A DNA stretch of 64,000 bases from Diospyros lotus (Eukaryota; Streptophyta; Magnoliopsida; Ericales; Ebenaceae): contig NW_026267104.1 of assembly GCF_014633365.1 (NCBI RefSeq), forward strand, positions 7,190,587-7,254,586. Reading direction: 5' to 3'. Shown here in pieces: positions 41,103 to 52,862 of the stretch (positions are counted from its first letter, which is position 1; every line of letters starts with the position of its first letter). Under the pieces are notes generated by a model. The model was not told the origin of the DNA. It searched no databases and saw only the letters and a program-made list of their open reading frames with translations. A program made the position numbers and the translations under genes.

Positions 41103-43946
41103 ATAGCTTACGATAGTTTAGATCTTTTGATCTCCTTAAGAGTTTATTTCTATTTAATTTTTATGCATCGGCAGAACCCGTGGTACCTCCTGACACTGTT
41201 AATGCTTCTTTGTTTTATCATACCTGCTCACCCTGTTGCCACTGTGATACTGTAAGCTGTTTCATCTACAGTTGAGTGAAATACCAATGCAGCATATGAT
41301 ATGCAACCAGATTTCTCACATGGTCAAAAACATTCACTAGAAAATCGGAAGCAAATACCAGAAACCTTGTGGTTGGCAGCTGTTGAATCTGATTTTCTCT
41401 AAAGGTTTTTGATATTGCGAGAAATTTGGTTTCTTATCATATTTTGAGCTTTGATAAACCTGTAACCTTCAACAAGTTGACGATTTGAAGAAACCTTGTA
41501 GTTGGCAGTCGTAGAATGTAGTTTTTTTTAAACATTCTTGATTCATCGTATGTATTACTAACTCCCACGGTCCAATGTAACGTGACTGTGGACCTTACTT
41601 GATTCAGAAGACTTCTAAGTGATTTCGTCGAGCCTTTACAGGCTATGCCCCAAGCATTATCGAAGTAATGACTTGGGCATGTACGGCAATAGATTGGAGT
41701 TCGTTAGGACCATGCTCAATGCTTGGGGGACTCTTTATTTTGAGGTTCTGATATTGGCTGATACAGGAAATTATTTATTTGTGTGGCATAATTAGGAGCT
41801 TCTTATCTTCATTTGCTACTTGGCCTGGGGTGGGTTCCAGTTTTCCCTTTTATTCTCAATCTAGTTAACTTGCAGCAAGATTGCAGTGCTAATAAGAAGG
41901 TTGTTATGTTGGCCAGCGATAGAAGATTGCTATTGCTAGGTATGCCATGCAGGAACATGAGCATTTTTCCTTTTTATGTGCATGTGGACCACCTTAGTAA
42001 ATGCGTCTCTCGTGAAGGTTATTCCTTTCGTCTTCACACAAGCTAAATCTTAGGATGTCTTCTTCGGGGGAAACCCGGCTAACCCTAATTTGTCGTTGGG
42101 ATGCCTTACTTATTGAAACTTTCATATAGGGCAGCCAGCTTTCATCTTCGCTCATGGTTAATCTGATGCTTTCTGCTATGGAGATGTTTATAGTTGGAAC
42201 CAGGGAAGCAGAGAGAGATAATTGCTAACGAGAGGAGATTGGACAGGTGAAAGTGCACCCTTGGCTTATTCCCTTTTAAAAGCGCTGTTATTTGCGCTCT
42301 CCACATCCATGTACTGCTAACTCTCTGCTTGGTACCAGGACAGCAAGAAGTTAGGGAAATGATAGTTTTCTTCCTATTTGACTCCTAGCTCAGATGGCAA
42401 TAGAAGAATATCGAATGGAAAGCATGCAAAACCACACAAGATAGTAGGAGAGGCAGTCGGTCTCATCACTCTGTGAATATGAGATTGTAAACTCAAATCT
42501 TAATCTGGTTGTTTGGGTGATTCCACCCCATTAGAGAGAGAGAGAGTGAGAGTGCTAGGGGGAGAACCTTCTCTTTGGGTGAGATCTGGTGAGGTATTTC
42601 CATGGCCTCTCACCAACTCAACAACTTCGTTCTGTCAAAAATTCTTGAGATGACATTGAAACTAATTTCATTGATTAGATGTTAGGTCAAGTCTATATTG
42701 AAAATTTTCATAGCTAGACCTACTTACTAGCTTAAACATCATTCTCCTACCCCTGAATCTTGAAATCCTTACTTGTTTAGTTGGCAAAAGAAATGGGTTT
42801 ACTTCAGCTTATGATAGTATGTCTTGCTTTCCAAATCATGAAATAAAGGGGCATTGAACCCAAGCTTTACACTGTCTACAGAGAACAAACCTTTACCTAT
42901 GGTATTGCACGTGGATGATCCGTAATCTTCAAGGATATGCAAATTCAGAATCCCAATGCTATCTTCTCTGACTTCAAACTGCTTCCGCTTGAAATTTAAG
43001 AAACAAAACAAAGGAAAGGGAAAAAATTGAGTAAGACGCAGAATGGCAGTTAATGCAATTGCTGTTTTGTATCATTTTGATCTCTCCAGAGTCTTGGCAG
43101 GTCCATTACCAGATAGATGCATATTTTTGGCTTCAAGGCAAACGCATCCTGCAATAAGTTGAGCTATTGTGAAATGACATATATATGCCTTCCAGCAACG
43201 CTCTACTTTTTAATTCTGTTCTTCTTAGTACGTAAACTAAGGTCACGCATATAACCCATCTAAATTAATTTCCTATGCTTTATGAAATTTCAGAAGACGA
43301 TCGCACTCCCCAAGATTCAAGCATAAAAGGCTTTCCACGTTTCCTTGAAAAGAACCAGGATTCCAGAAAAAAAGCTCGTGGCTGGTAAACCTTTTTGGTG
43401 AAGAAACCTCTAGAATGCTTTCAAACTATCATCTAAAGACAAATGGAAAGCTTATTGTCCTGTCTCTTAAATCATTTACATCTAACAATGATTGTTTCTG
43501 AGATATAAGTTGGTGACAAAACGATACCAGAGCAAGACACAAATATGATATTTCTCTACGCAAAGCCAACATGAAAAAGGCATAACATGACTAGTGTGGG
43601 GACAATGCCACGTTCCACATCAATTGGAAATGAGTAACTAAATAGATGTATGTAAGGTTTTGGATCAGACACACCTTGTACCATAACAGCAATCCCCCTT
43701 TTTTTCATGTAAGCCCAAGACATATAAGATCTACATGTGCTGCAGCAGGTATGGATGCACGAGGCATCAGCACCAAAACGACAGGCTGCTGTGCTGTGCG
43801 GACAAGACATTTTATATTTTGTGGCAGATTTACTTTTTCTGGAAAGAGGAAATTCACTGTATTTTTCCTTTAATGGCCCCCCAACAAGTCCAATTATAGA
43901 ATAAAAATTTGGACGAAAGAAACAAATACAAAGATATCATCCACGT
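41103..43946. other. Intergenic region between two convergent genes
   Basis: No gene recognised. Two partial direct repeats (GAAACCTTGTGGTTGGCAG near 41360 and GAAACCTTGTAGTTGGCAG near 41490) and a short GA run (42536-42555) are present. Minus-strand ORFs at 42799-43011 and 43556-43810 show no known domain. The right end will include the 3' untranslated region of the tRNA 2'-phosphotransferase gene. Confidence 0.5.
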
Positions 43947-46900
43947 TTAAAAGAGAATCGGTTGTCTATCTGGCCATGATTCTAGCTTTTCAAAGTATTT
44001 CACTGGCACAACACCGTCAAAGCCTTCAGTCAGTATCACCTTGTTGTCTGAAATATAGAGCTTCATTCCCTCTGAAAATAATCAAAGAAGAGGAACCAAA
44101 TCAGGCTTCCTTTTAAACACGATGCCTTTATTATATCATTAGTAGGGAATATTTCACAATTTCAAACTGAAAAATCAAATTGATCTCCAGTTCCCTCCAC
44201 ATACCTTCTAAAGCTTTTTTAACATTGAGAAAGATCAAAACATCAACATCCCGTCTCATACCTGGACATTGACAAGCCGTGTCAATGGTCAGAAATGAGC
44301 AAAATTACACTAGTTGTGGATGCACATTGCTTTTCATGCAGATCCTGAAGATTACCCCTAACCCCCCACCTCCCCCCTCCCCCCACACGCACAACAAAAA
44401 GATAAAAACACATGCGCACACCAATGAAAAGAAAAGTGGGCCATAAGGATAAAAGAAAAAGAAGATAACAAGACATTAGTTCAAACAATTATTGCTGCAC
44501 AGAAGTTAAGATTCGCATCAATACACCACATAAAGCTTTATACTAGATTTTCCTAGGTTTATAGTTTGGTTTTTCTCAATTTCATTCTTCAATGCAAGAG
44601 TGGTAAAGAAATGGACTACAATCCATTCAAGGAATTACATAGGCATTCTTCAACCCATCTAATTTGTAGTCTACTTTTATCATATAGTATGGTAAAGGGC
44701 AATGATATTAAAGGCCCAAGGTGCACTACGGTGCAAAAGGTGTTGGAGCCTGAGGCGCAAGGCGAGGAGCACGCCTGGTGGATACTAGGCGCATGCTAAC
44801 TAAAAAAAGAAAAAATATATATCCTAGTATCAAGAAAATTAAAAAAAAATCAACATATACTAAAAAAAATATTAAACCAAGTTACAAACCTGTAAATTTC
44901 AACAAAGCACATCCCATCATATTTCAACAAATCCACATATAAGCATCACAAAAGTTAAAAACTTTGTAAGAAATTTTAAAATTTATTGTTGGCATAATAT
45001 ATATAATGAAAAGAACAATAAAAAATGCCATCCCAAGAACAATAAAAAATGCCAAAAGATGCAAGTTAAAGGTCTTTAAATCAACTTAAATTAAATCTTA
45101 AACAATTTATGATTCTTAAATCCTAATTATGCATTTTAAATAATTTAAAAATTATCCTCATCATCAAGATCAAACATTTCCATATTTTCATCATTAGAAG
45201 CATCATCTCCAATGTTCTCTTGTTCCACATCATCTCCCTCTTCATCAAGTTCAATTTGAACATTTGAAATAGTAGCCCTTTTATGCATTGTCAAATTTGG
45301 AGTTGAAGCAATTCTTGTTGTTTTAGATCTAGTCGCATGGTAAGGTTCTTCAACGTCAGAAGCTCTAGAAACATCAGTCCATGTCAAATCACCATCCTCA
45401 TATACAAGTTCATCATCTGGGTCACCAAGTTTGTCAATTGCCTCGAGCAACCACTCATTACTTTCATCTAAGGAAATGGAATCAAGTGATTTATGAAGCA
45501 ACAACTCAAAGCTCTATTGTACTTAACAAATACTAAATCATTGAGATGTTGCTCCAATTGGTTTCTCTTTTTGTTATCAAGTTGTCATAATAATTAAATT
45601 AGAATTAGTAAGTTAAAGATATAAGAAATCATATAGTAAATATTAAGAATAAGATTAAAATGCTTACATGCTCAAAGATACAACAATTTCTTTCACAGCC
45701 TAAAAGAGCTACAAGTCTTCATGGCAAACTTTTGCAAATTAGGGGTTCTAGTACCAAATTGAGACCACCATTCAACTAAGGGAAAAAAAATAAAAATTAG
45801 CAATTAAAAATCTAGATTATTGATTTGAATTATATAATTTAAAAAACCATGTTAGATGGTGTCAATTGATTCCTTCCTCTAATAAAAATTTGTTTTCCAA
45901 ATAACCCTTCAGAATTCTTATAGAAGCTTAACTCCTTGGAAATTTTATCTTGCACTTCTGCAGTACGAACCAACCTCTCTATGCACGCATACAGCCCTTC
46001 AATAATCTCGTTGTCTTCTCCAATACTTGCATTTGAATAAAAAAATCTCGATTCAAATAATACTCCAGCTGCATATAAAGGACAATGCAATTAAACATTC
46101 CACCTCTCATCAATGATTTCAAATATTTTCTTGTATTTGCTTTCATCATCAAAATATTTTTCAATAGCTTCTTTTGCCCTATCCATGCCTCATAAATACA
46201 AGGCATAACAGGTTTATCCTTATTATCCACCACTTTAAGCATCTTGACAAGAGGACCAGCCACCTTGAGAGCATAAAGAACATTTTTCCAAAATGAATCC
46301 TATAGCACTATTTGAGATGCTTGCTTACATCGTGTTTCGTTTGCAAATCTAGATTTAGTCTACTCTTCTGAGGTGAATATCTTCCACAAATTAGCTTTTT
46401 GATTATGAAATCTTTAAAGGGTGAGGACAACCGTGGCAAATCTTATTTTCCTAGGTCTTAGCATCTCTATTTTCTTTGTAAATGTTCTCATCATATTCAA
46501 CACTATGCAAAACTATATAAGTAGCCATTTACTGAACATGCCTTTTGAAATGTGTTCTTGAGTCTAGGAATTTTGAAAATGTCCTTCAACATCAAATTCA
46601 AACAATGGCCAGCACATGGTGTCCAATATAAATTCTTGTTCTTAGCCATTAAGAACTCTCCTAAAAGATATGAATTAAAGGGAAAAGTCAGCCATTAACT
46701 TCACTAAAAGTTGAAAAAAAAATTAATAAAATTTACCAGCTAAAACATTAGCCAAAGCATTATCAGTAATAACTTAAACCACATTTGCTTCTCCTATTTC
46801 CTCCACAAATCAGTCAAAGTAACTGGAAAAGTTTCAACTCATCTTTAGCATTGGAAGAATTATCAATAGATTCAATAAACATGCTCCCCTTTGGACTATT

Positions 46901-49633
46901 TACCAAAAAAGTTGAGCAAAGACCTATGTCTCTTATCCTTCCAACCATCACACAATTGTATGTCCATATCTTGCCCAATCCACTTTATGACTCTTCATCA
47001 TTTCATTTGTGTGCGCCAATTCCTCCTTAAGATAAGGGGGTTTCATGGGGGACCAGCTCGCCCAATAGCCTCCAAGTTTTAAGTCAATGATTGAGGCTAT
47101 GGATAGGGCAAGATATGCATGTACAATTATGTGTGATGGTTGGAAACTTTTTGATAAATAGTCCAAAGAGTAGCATGTTTATTGAATCTAATGATACTTC
47201 TTCTTATGCTAAAGATGAGTTGAAACTGTCCCAATTACTTGACCAATATGTGAAGGAAATAGGAGAAACAAATGCTATTCAAGTTATTACTAATAATGCT
47301 TTGGCTAATGTTTTAGCTAGTAAGTTTTACTAATTTACTTTATTTTTTCTTTTAACTTTTAGTGAAGTTAATGGCTGACTTTTCCCTTTTATTCATGTCT
47401 TTAAGGAGAGTTCTTAATGGTTAAGTGCGAGAATTTGTATTGGACGCCATGTGCTGCCCATTGTTTGGACTTGATGTTGGAGGACATTTTCAAAATTCCT
47501 AGACTCAAGAACACATTTAAGAAGACATGTTCAGTAAATGGCTACTTACATGGCTTTGCACAAGTGTTGAATATGATGCAAACATTTACAAAGAAAAGAG
47601 AGATGCTAGGACTTGAAAAAACAAGATTTGCCAAGGCTGTCCTCACCCTCTAGAGATTTCATAAACAAATAAGCTAATTTGCAAAAGATGTTCACTTCAA
47701 AAGAGTGGACTAAATCTAAAATTGCAAAGGAAACATGATGTAAGCAAGCATCTCAAATAGTGCTACAGGATTCACTTGGGAAGAATGTTCTTTATACTCT
47801 CAAGTTGACTAGGCCTCTTGTCAAGGTGCTTAGAGTGGTGGATAATGAGGATAAACCTGCTATGCCTTATATTTATGAGACTATGGATAGGGCAAAATAA
47901 GCTATTGAAAATTTTTTTGATGAGGAAAGCAAATACAAGAAAATATTTGAAATCACTGATGAGAGGTGGAATGTTCAACTGCATCGTCCTTTACATGCAG
48001 CTGGATATTATTTGAATCCAGATTTTTTTTACTCAAATGCAAGTATTGGAGAAGAAAATGAGGTTATTGAAGGGTTGTATGCATACATAGAGAGGTCAAT
48101 TCCCATTGCAAAAGTGCAAGATAAAATTTCCAAGGAGTTAAGCTTGTATAAGAATTCCGAAGGGTTATTTGGCAAACAAATATGTATCAGAGGAAGGAAT
48201 CAATTAGCACCAGATAACATGATTTTTTAAATTATCTAATTCAAGTCAATAATCTAGATTTTTAATTGCTGATTTATATTTTTTTTTTCTCAGTTGAATC
48301 ATGGTCTCAATTTTGTGCTCCTAATTTGCAAGTGTCCCATGAAGATTTGTAGCCTCACTTGTAGCTCTTCAGGCTATGAAAGAAATTGGAGTATCTTTAA
48401 GCATGTAAACATTTTAATCTTATTCTTAATATTCACTATATGATTTCTTACATCTTTTAACTTGCTAATTTTAATTTAATTATTATGACAGCTTGATAAC
48501 AAAAATAGAAACCAATTGGAGCATCAACATCTCAATGATTTAGTATTTGTTAAGTATAATAGAGCTTTGAGACATCACTTCAATTTACGCAAATCACTCA
48601 ATCCCTTTTCCTTAGATGAAATTGATGAAAGTAATTAGTGGTTTCTTGGGGCAATTGATAAACTTGGTGACTCAGATGATGAACGTGTACATGAGGGTGG
48701 TGATTTGACATGGGTTGATGTTTCTAAAGCTTCTGGCGTTGAAGAACCTTACCATGCAACTAGATCAAAAACAACAACAATTGCTTTCAACTCCAAATTT
48801 GGCAATGAGTAAAAGGGCTACTACTTCAAATGCTCCAATTGACCTTGATGAAGAGGGAGAGGGAGATGATGTGGAAGAAGAGAACATCAGAGATGATGCT
48901 TCTAATGATGAAAATATGGAAATGTTTGATCTTAATGATGAGAATGATTTTTAGATTATTTAAAATGCATAATTAGTTAATCTTAATTAAAATTCAAAAC
49001 CTATAAATTGTTCAAGACTTAATTTAAGTTAACTCAAGACTTTTAAATTGCATCTTTTGACATTTTTTATTGTTCTTTTCATTATATATATATATATATG
49101 CCAACAATATATTTTAAAATTTCTTATAAAGTTTTTAACTTTTGTGATGTTTATATGCGGGATTGTTGAAATATGATAGGACGTGCTTTGGAAATTTACA
49201 AGTATGTAACTCGGTTTATATTTTTTTTTTTTTTGTTAGTATATGTTGAATTTTTTAATTTCTTGATAACATGCTTGTGAATATGTTAATAGAAATTAAG
49301 ACCTATTTTATACCTTATTCTTCAACTAGGACATATATTTTTCTTTTTTTTCTTTAGTCAATATGCACCTAATATCCACTAGGCACGCGCCTCGCCTTGT
49401 GCCTCAAGCTCCAACACCCTTTGTGCCATAGTGTGCCTTGGGCCTTTAGTAACACTGATCGTGATTAAAATGGCTAAAGCAATTTGATCAAAGAGAACCA
49501 AACATCTTACCACTAATCACTTCACCATCCGTTGGCAGGCCAGAAGAGAAGTGAACATGCAGTCTTTTCATCCGTTTGAGGCCTTGCTCTAATATTGATT
49601 CCAAAAACTTCTTATAGGTCCCATGAACAGACA
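43947..49633 (-). CDS. TPT1: tRNA 2'-phosphotransferase (TPT1/KptA family), last three exons
   Basis: The enzyme moves the splice-junction 2'-phosphate of tRNA to NAD+, the last step of tRNA splicing. The exons on the minus strand are 49633-49511, 44261-44205 (57 bp) and 44071-43947 with stop TAA. They join in frame: VHGTYKKFLESILEQGLKRMKRLHVHFSSGLPTDGEVISG, then MRRDVDVLIFLNVKKALE, then EGMKLYISDNKVILTEGFDGVVPVKYFEKLE. The HGTY and HVHF blocks belong to the NAD+/RNA-binding C-terminal half of the family. Donor sites are GTAAG (49510) and GTATG (44204); acceptors end CAG. The intron between the first two exons is 5,249 bases and holds the hAT inverted repeat. The N-terminal exons are not visible and probably fall in or beyond the assembly gap at 49657. 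Confidence 0.88.
44355..44384 (-). other. G-quadruplex-forming motif in the TPT1 intron
   Basis: The sense (minus) strand has four runs of four to six G (complement of 44355-44358, 44362-44367, 44372-44377 and 44379-44384) with loops of 1 to 4 bases. It lies about 94 bases upstream of the acceptor of the 57 bp exon. Confidence 0.7.
44700..46984 (-). pseudogene. hAT transposase remnant, left arm
   Basis: Minus-strand pieces: part of the DUF659 region near 46960-46790, MAGPLVKMLKVVDNKDKPVMPCIYEAW (46263), FFYSNASIGEDNEIIEGLYACIERL, SKELSFYKNSEGLFGKQIFIRGRNQL (to 45839), and an acidic tail ENIGDDASNDENMEMFDLDDEDNF (to 45145). Domain order matches plant BED/DUF659/hAT-dimerisation transposases, without the BED end. 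Many stops and frame breaks. Confidence 0.75.
47100..49457 (+). pseudogene. hAT transposase remnant, right arm
   Basis: Plus-strand mirror of the left arm. It reads FLINSPKSSMFIESNDTSSYAKDE (DUF659, from about 47150), LYWTPCAAHCLDLMLEDIFKIP (47440), KLTRPLVKVLRVVDNEDKPAMPYIYE, NPDFFYSNASIGEENEVIEGLYAYIERS (48012-48100), RGRNQLAPDNMIF, LEHQHLNDLVFVKYNRALRHHF (hAT C-terminal part) and the acidic tail to 48954. By eye it is about 80-85 percent like the left arm. It is not functional. Confidence 0.75.
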
Positions 49634-49656
49634 CTGCAGACCACCAGGAAAAAGAA

Positions 49657-49756
49657 NNNNNNNNNNNNNNNNNNNNNNNNNNNNNNNNNNNNNNNNNNNN
49701 NNNNNNNNNNNNNNNNNNNNNNNNNNNNNNNNNNNNNNNNNNNNNNNNNNNNNNNN
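49657..49756. other. Assembly gap (100 N)
   Basis: Exactly 100 N, the usual placeholder for a gap of unknown size. It begins 23 bases upstream of the first visible TPT1 exon on the minus strand. Confidence 0.99.
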
Positions 49757-51072
49757 CCAATGATATGCAAATAAAATATAGGCTACAATTTTGTAGCTTA
49801 TATTATTTTAATCTTGTAGCTCATATTGTATAATATGTAAGCTACGATATTATTACAGATGTGATTGACTTAATGACAGTAGGTAGTTGAAACAATTACT
49901 ATTTTGTTGTTATGAGCATTATTATTATAAGTATTTGGTGTTATAATTTTTTTTCCTTGTTATATATCAAAATTTGGTTTAGAATTTGAGGTAAACATTG
50001 AATAAATGTATATATTTTAATTTAAACTTGAATTGATATGGGTATCTGATAGTTATCCATTACTAGACGGGGATAGGGATGAAAGACTAAATATATTACT
50101 CTACAGGTATGGGAATTAGGAAGGGGATATGGGTATGGGGGAAGGTACATCAGTCCATACCTAGTCAATTGCCATCCCTTGTTGTCCAACCAATAATGAA
50201 CCCTACTACCATCCCTTGTCATTTTAAAGTATTTTTAAAATAACCCAAGTTGCCTGGCTATTCATTGTACCTTTCTAGAGTTGCTACTCGTGGGAAGCTG
50301 CCATTCATACACAAAAAGAAGGTTTCAAAGCTAAAAATTGATCGATTAGTGGCTGGGCACCTTCTTGTTCTTGTGGTCCAACTATATAAGAAATCTAAAA
50401 AGGAGGCCATTAAAGGCTCTTCAACAGGGATAGGCTCCATGGAAGTGGAGAGGTTCCTTTTAGATGGAAAATAATATAAATGGACAGTCCAACAAAAGTA
50501 GGCCTAACAGTAATGCGATACCTTTTTCAGAATCAACAGCTGATAAAAATAACTAAAGGAATTCTCATGACAATGAGTTCAGCAAACAAAAGCTAAGAGA
50601 AACAAATTGTGTACTGGAGTTTTAACCATGCCACTTGGATGTAGTTGATTCCTAAGGTCCTACTTAAGAAGAATCTTTCAGAATTTTCAGGCCATGAAAC
50701 TTTTCTTGCAGTAGTTATCATCATCATATGGTTGTTATGGTTGAAATTGTTCTTGGAAACCCAGTATGTTAAACCTGCCAAAGGCACCTGTCTCTCCACT
50801 TTCTAGATAATTTTGCACTTTAAATTGAACAGTGCATTTTGTAATTTGATCCAATGATTCTAGAATTCTGGATAAACAACAGTTATTGTGGGCGGAAGAT
50901 ATGTAACTTTTCTCTTTTTAGATTATTTAGTAAGTGAAGTTTTATAAATCATTGGAATTGAAGCGATTATTGTAAATTTCCTAAACTGTGTTTTTCCAGA
51001 TTTTAATACTTTCATATTCTTTTAAGTCTAAATAGACTACTGGATGGGAACACTGAGATGTTTATGTTTTAG
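49757..51072. other. Intergenic or intron sequence, no exon recognised
   Basis: AT-rich. It would hold the 5' exons of TPT1 (minus) or exon 1 of the CDP-DAG synthase gene (plus), but I found neither. ORFs at 50250-50474 and 50593-50799 have no known domain. Confidence 0.5.
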
Positions 51073-51374
51073 AAAGTTGACAAGGGCCGTAGTTTATTAA
51101 TGGAGGAGGATCCACCTACAGAGCCCCAACAAAAAGCAGAACAGTTAAAGAATAGGGTTGTTTTTGGGATTGCAATTGGAATTTCTGGTGGAGGTATCAT
51201 TTTGGCTGGAGGATGGGTTTTCACAGTGGCTGTTGCTGCTGCGGCTTTTGTGGCTGCACGGGAGTACTTTGAGCTGGTAAGGAGTCGTGGAATTGCTGCA
51301 GGAATGACACCTCCACCTCAATATGTATCACAAGTCTGCTCTGTTATCTGCACTTTAATGCCTATACTTACATT
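51073..51374 (+). CDS. CDS4/CDS5-like: Plastidial phosphatidate cytidylyltransferase (CDP-DAG synthase), one exon
   Basis: Makes CDP-diacylglycerol from phosphatidate and CTP for phosphatidylglycerol in plastids. The exon is open from acceptor TTTTAG (51071-51072) to donor GTAAGG (51375). It encodes a KVDKGRSLLMEEDPP start, KNRVVFGIAIGISGGGIILAGGWVFT, AAREYFELVRSRGIAAGMTPPPQYVSQVCSVICTLMPILTL: the first membrane segments and the ARE(Y/F)FELVRSRGI block of the plant plastid isoforms. The transit-peptide exon upstream and all catalytic C-terminal exons are absent from the window. The ATG at 51100 is internal, not the start. Whether the gene is whole cannot be judged, because at least 12.6 kb follow without an exon. 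Confidence 0.85.
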
Positions 51375-51871
51375 GTAAGGTTTGTTCTGTATGTTTGTTA
51401 CTCATAGAAGCTCTATTTTAACGCTTTTGTGTATCCAATTATTTTTATTTTGCACAAGGTGTTACAATTTGTGCAATCTAAATCTAACAGCTAGATGCTA
51501 GAGAAATCAATTATTATTGAGTACCAAATATTGTCTTAAGTGATTCATTCAACTTTACCTGAACATTTTTTCTTCTCATAAATATCTGTTTGCTGCACTT
51601 TTCTGCATACCCATGATAAGTGATCTTTATGCAGTACTTTGCATTGTAGCTTTTGTTGTTTAAACTAGTTGTGAGAATGCTTTAGGTGAAAATTGTGGAA
51701 TTTATCAAGTAGTGCTTTTCAGTTGATTTTAACACAAGTTCAACTTGTTCGTTCCATATATAACTTTTTGACTTCCTTCCCATTCATTTTATACTATGAT
51801 TTTGATGTGAATGTCACAAAAAGATACTAGGTTTACAATATTGACAATACTCTAGCTTTTGGTTCTAGTGT
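51375..51871. other. Probable CDP-DAG synthase intron sequence
   Basis: AT-rich sequence after a good splice donor, with T-rich runs typical of plant introns. No coding sequence seen. Confidence 0.5.
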
Positions 51872-52176
51872 TGTTGCAGTTAGTAAAAATAATAATATAA
51901 AAAGTAAAAGTTAATCCCCTATCTAACAGTTTAAGCTTTTAGATGAAATGGTGGTTAATAATTCATTATGGTATTAGAGCAGGAAAAGATTCTAAATTCA
52001 AACCTCATCACTAACCCAAGATTTAAATTGTTGCATGTGCTTGAACCAATTATGTAATGAAACTTGGTCACATGTGAGGGAGCATGTTGAGAGTAAAAAT
52101 AATAATATAAAAAGAAAAAGCTAACTCCTTATGTAACAACTTAAGCTTTTTAGATGAGATGGTGGTTAAGAATTCA
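51872..52176 (+). mobile_element. TRIM (miniature LTR retrotransposon), about 305 bp
   Basis: Two direct terminal repeats of 94 and 92 bp (51872-51965 and 52085-52176), both TGTTG...AATTCA and differing by substitutions and small indels, flank about 120 bp. A primer site TGGTATTAGAGC (51969-51980, one mismatch from the initiator-Met form) lies three bases after the first repeat. A GAGGGAGCA stretch precedes the second. No coding capacity. Target duplication not clear. Confidence 0.75.
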
Positions 52177-52862
52177 ATAGTAGCAATTCTTTTGGGGAGT
52201 AGAGTTGAAGAATGGATATTCTTATGTTTTTTTTTGCAATTGGCACCTAACCTTTACTGAACCATAGGGGCATTAGGGTTAAGCAAGCCTTTATGCATAC
52301 TATATCATGACAGGAACAAATAATAACCAATAACTAAGCCATAACAATATTCATTACATAATAACAAACTGAATATATGTCTGTACAACCTACCTGTAAT
52401 GAAATTGGAACAAACTGCTAAGATTATCAAAACTAAGAAAATGTCTAATGCCCACAAGAACAAAATTGGGCCCTACAAAATCAAAATGATTAAACTGAAA
52501 TGAATTGCTCAGACTATCTGACGTGTTAGTTCCATATTTGAACCATGATTTGGAAACAAATATTATATATATATATATTTATACATATACAATATGAATG
52601 AGCTGAAACTCAGTGAATAGACAACATGTACTATGATGGAATTGGGAGAAGCAATATACATGAGTTTTTATACAAGGAAGTTTTTCTTTTTGCTTTTTTG
52701 TCTATTAGGAAGTTTTTCTTGAGTTATTCAAGAAAACTTATTTTTAGTTTTAAAATAATAAAAATGTATTTCAAGAAAATTCTTTTATTTTTCCAAATCT
52801 AATTGAAAAAGCAATACTTCTGATCTTGTGGCTGTGTTGAGTATACTAAGCAAAACAGTTCC
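52177..52862. other. Non-coding stretch, nothing recognised
   Basis: AT-rich, with a TATATA run (52564-52579). No ORF with a known domain. Confidence 0.5.

Larger units (their letters stand above)
44700..49457. mobile_element. hAT-family inverted-repeat structure in a TPT1 intron (4.76 kb)
   Basis: The left end reads CAATGATATTAAAGGCCCAA. The right end, on the minus strand, reads CAGTGTTACTAAAGGCCCAA, a hAT-type terminus. The two halves (44700-46984 and 47100-49457) are inverted copies of the same transposase sequence, head to head about a spacer of roughly 115 bases. Both lack the N-terminal part of the transposase. I found no 8 bp target duplication (GTAAAGGG against ATCGTGAT), so the insertion is old or rearranged. 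Confidence 0.85.

Noticed and set aside
42799..43011. 70-codon minus-strand ORF
   Set aside because: No recognisable domain, no splice context, downstream of one gene and outside another; probably chance.
44692..49465. Search for an 8 bp target duplication around the large hAT structure
   Set aside because: The flanks GTAAAGGG and ATCGTGAT do not match, so no duplication is claimed.
50250..50474. 74-codon ORF as possible exon 1 of the CDP-DAG synthase gene
   Set aside because: No transit-peptide character, no splice donor in suitable phase noticed, no similarity to the known N-terminal region.
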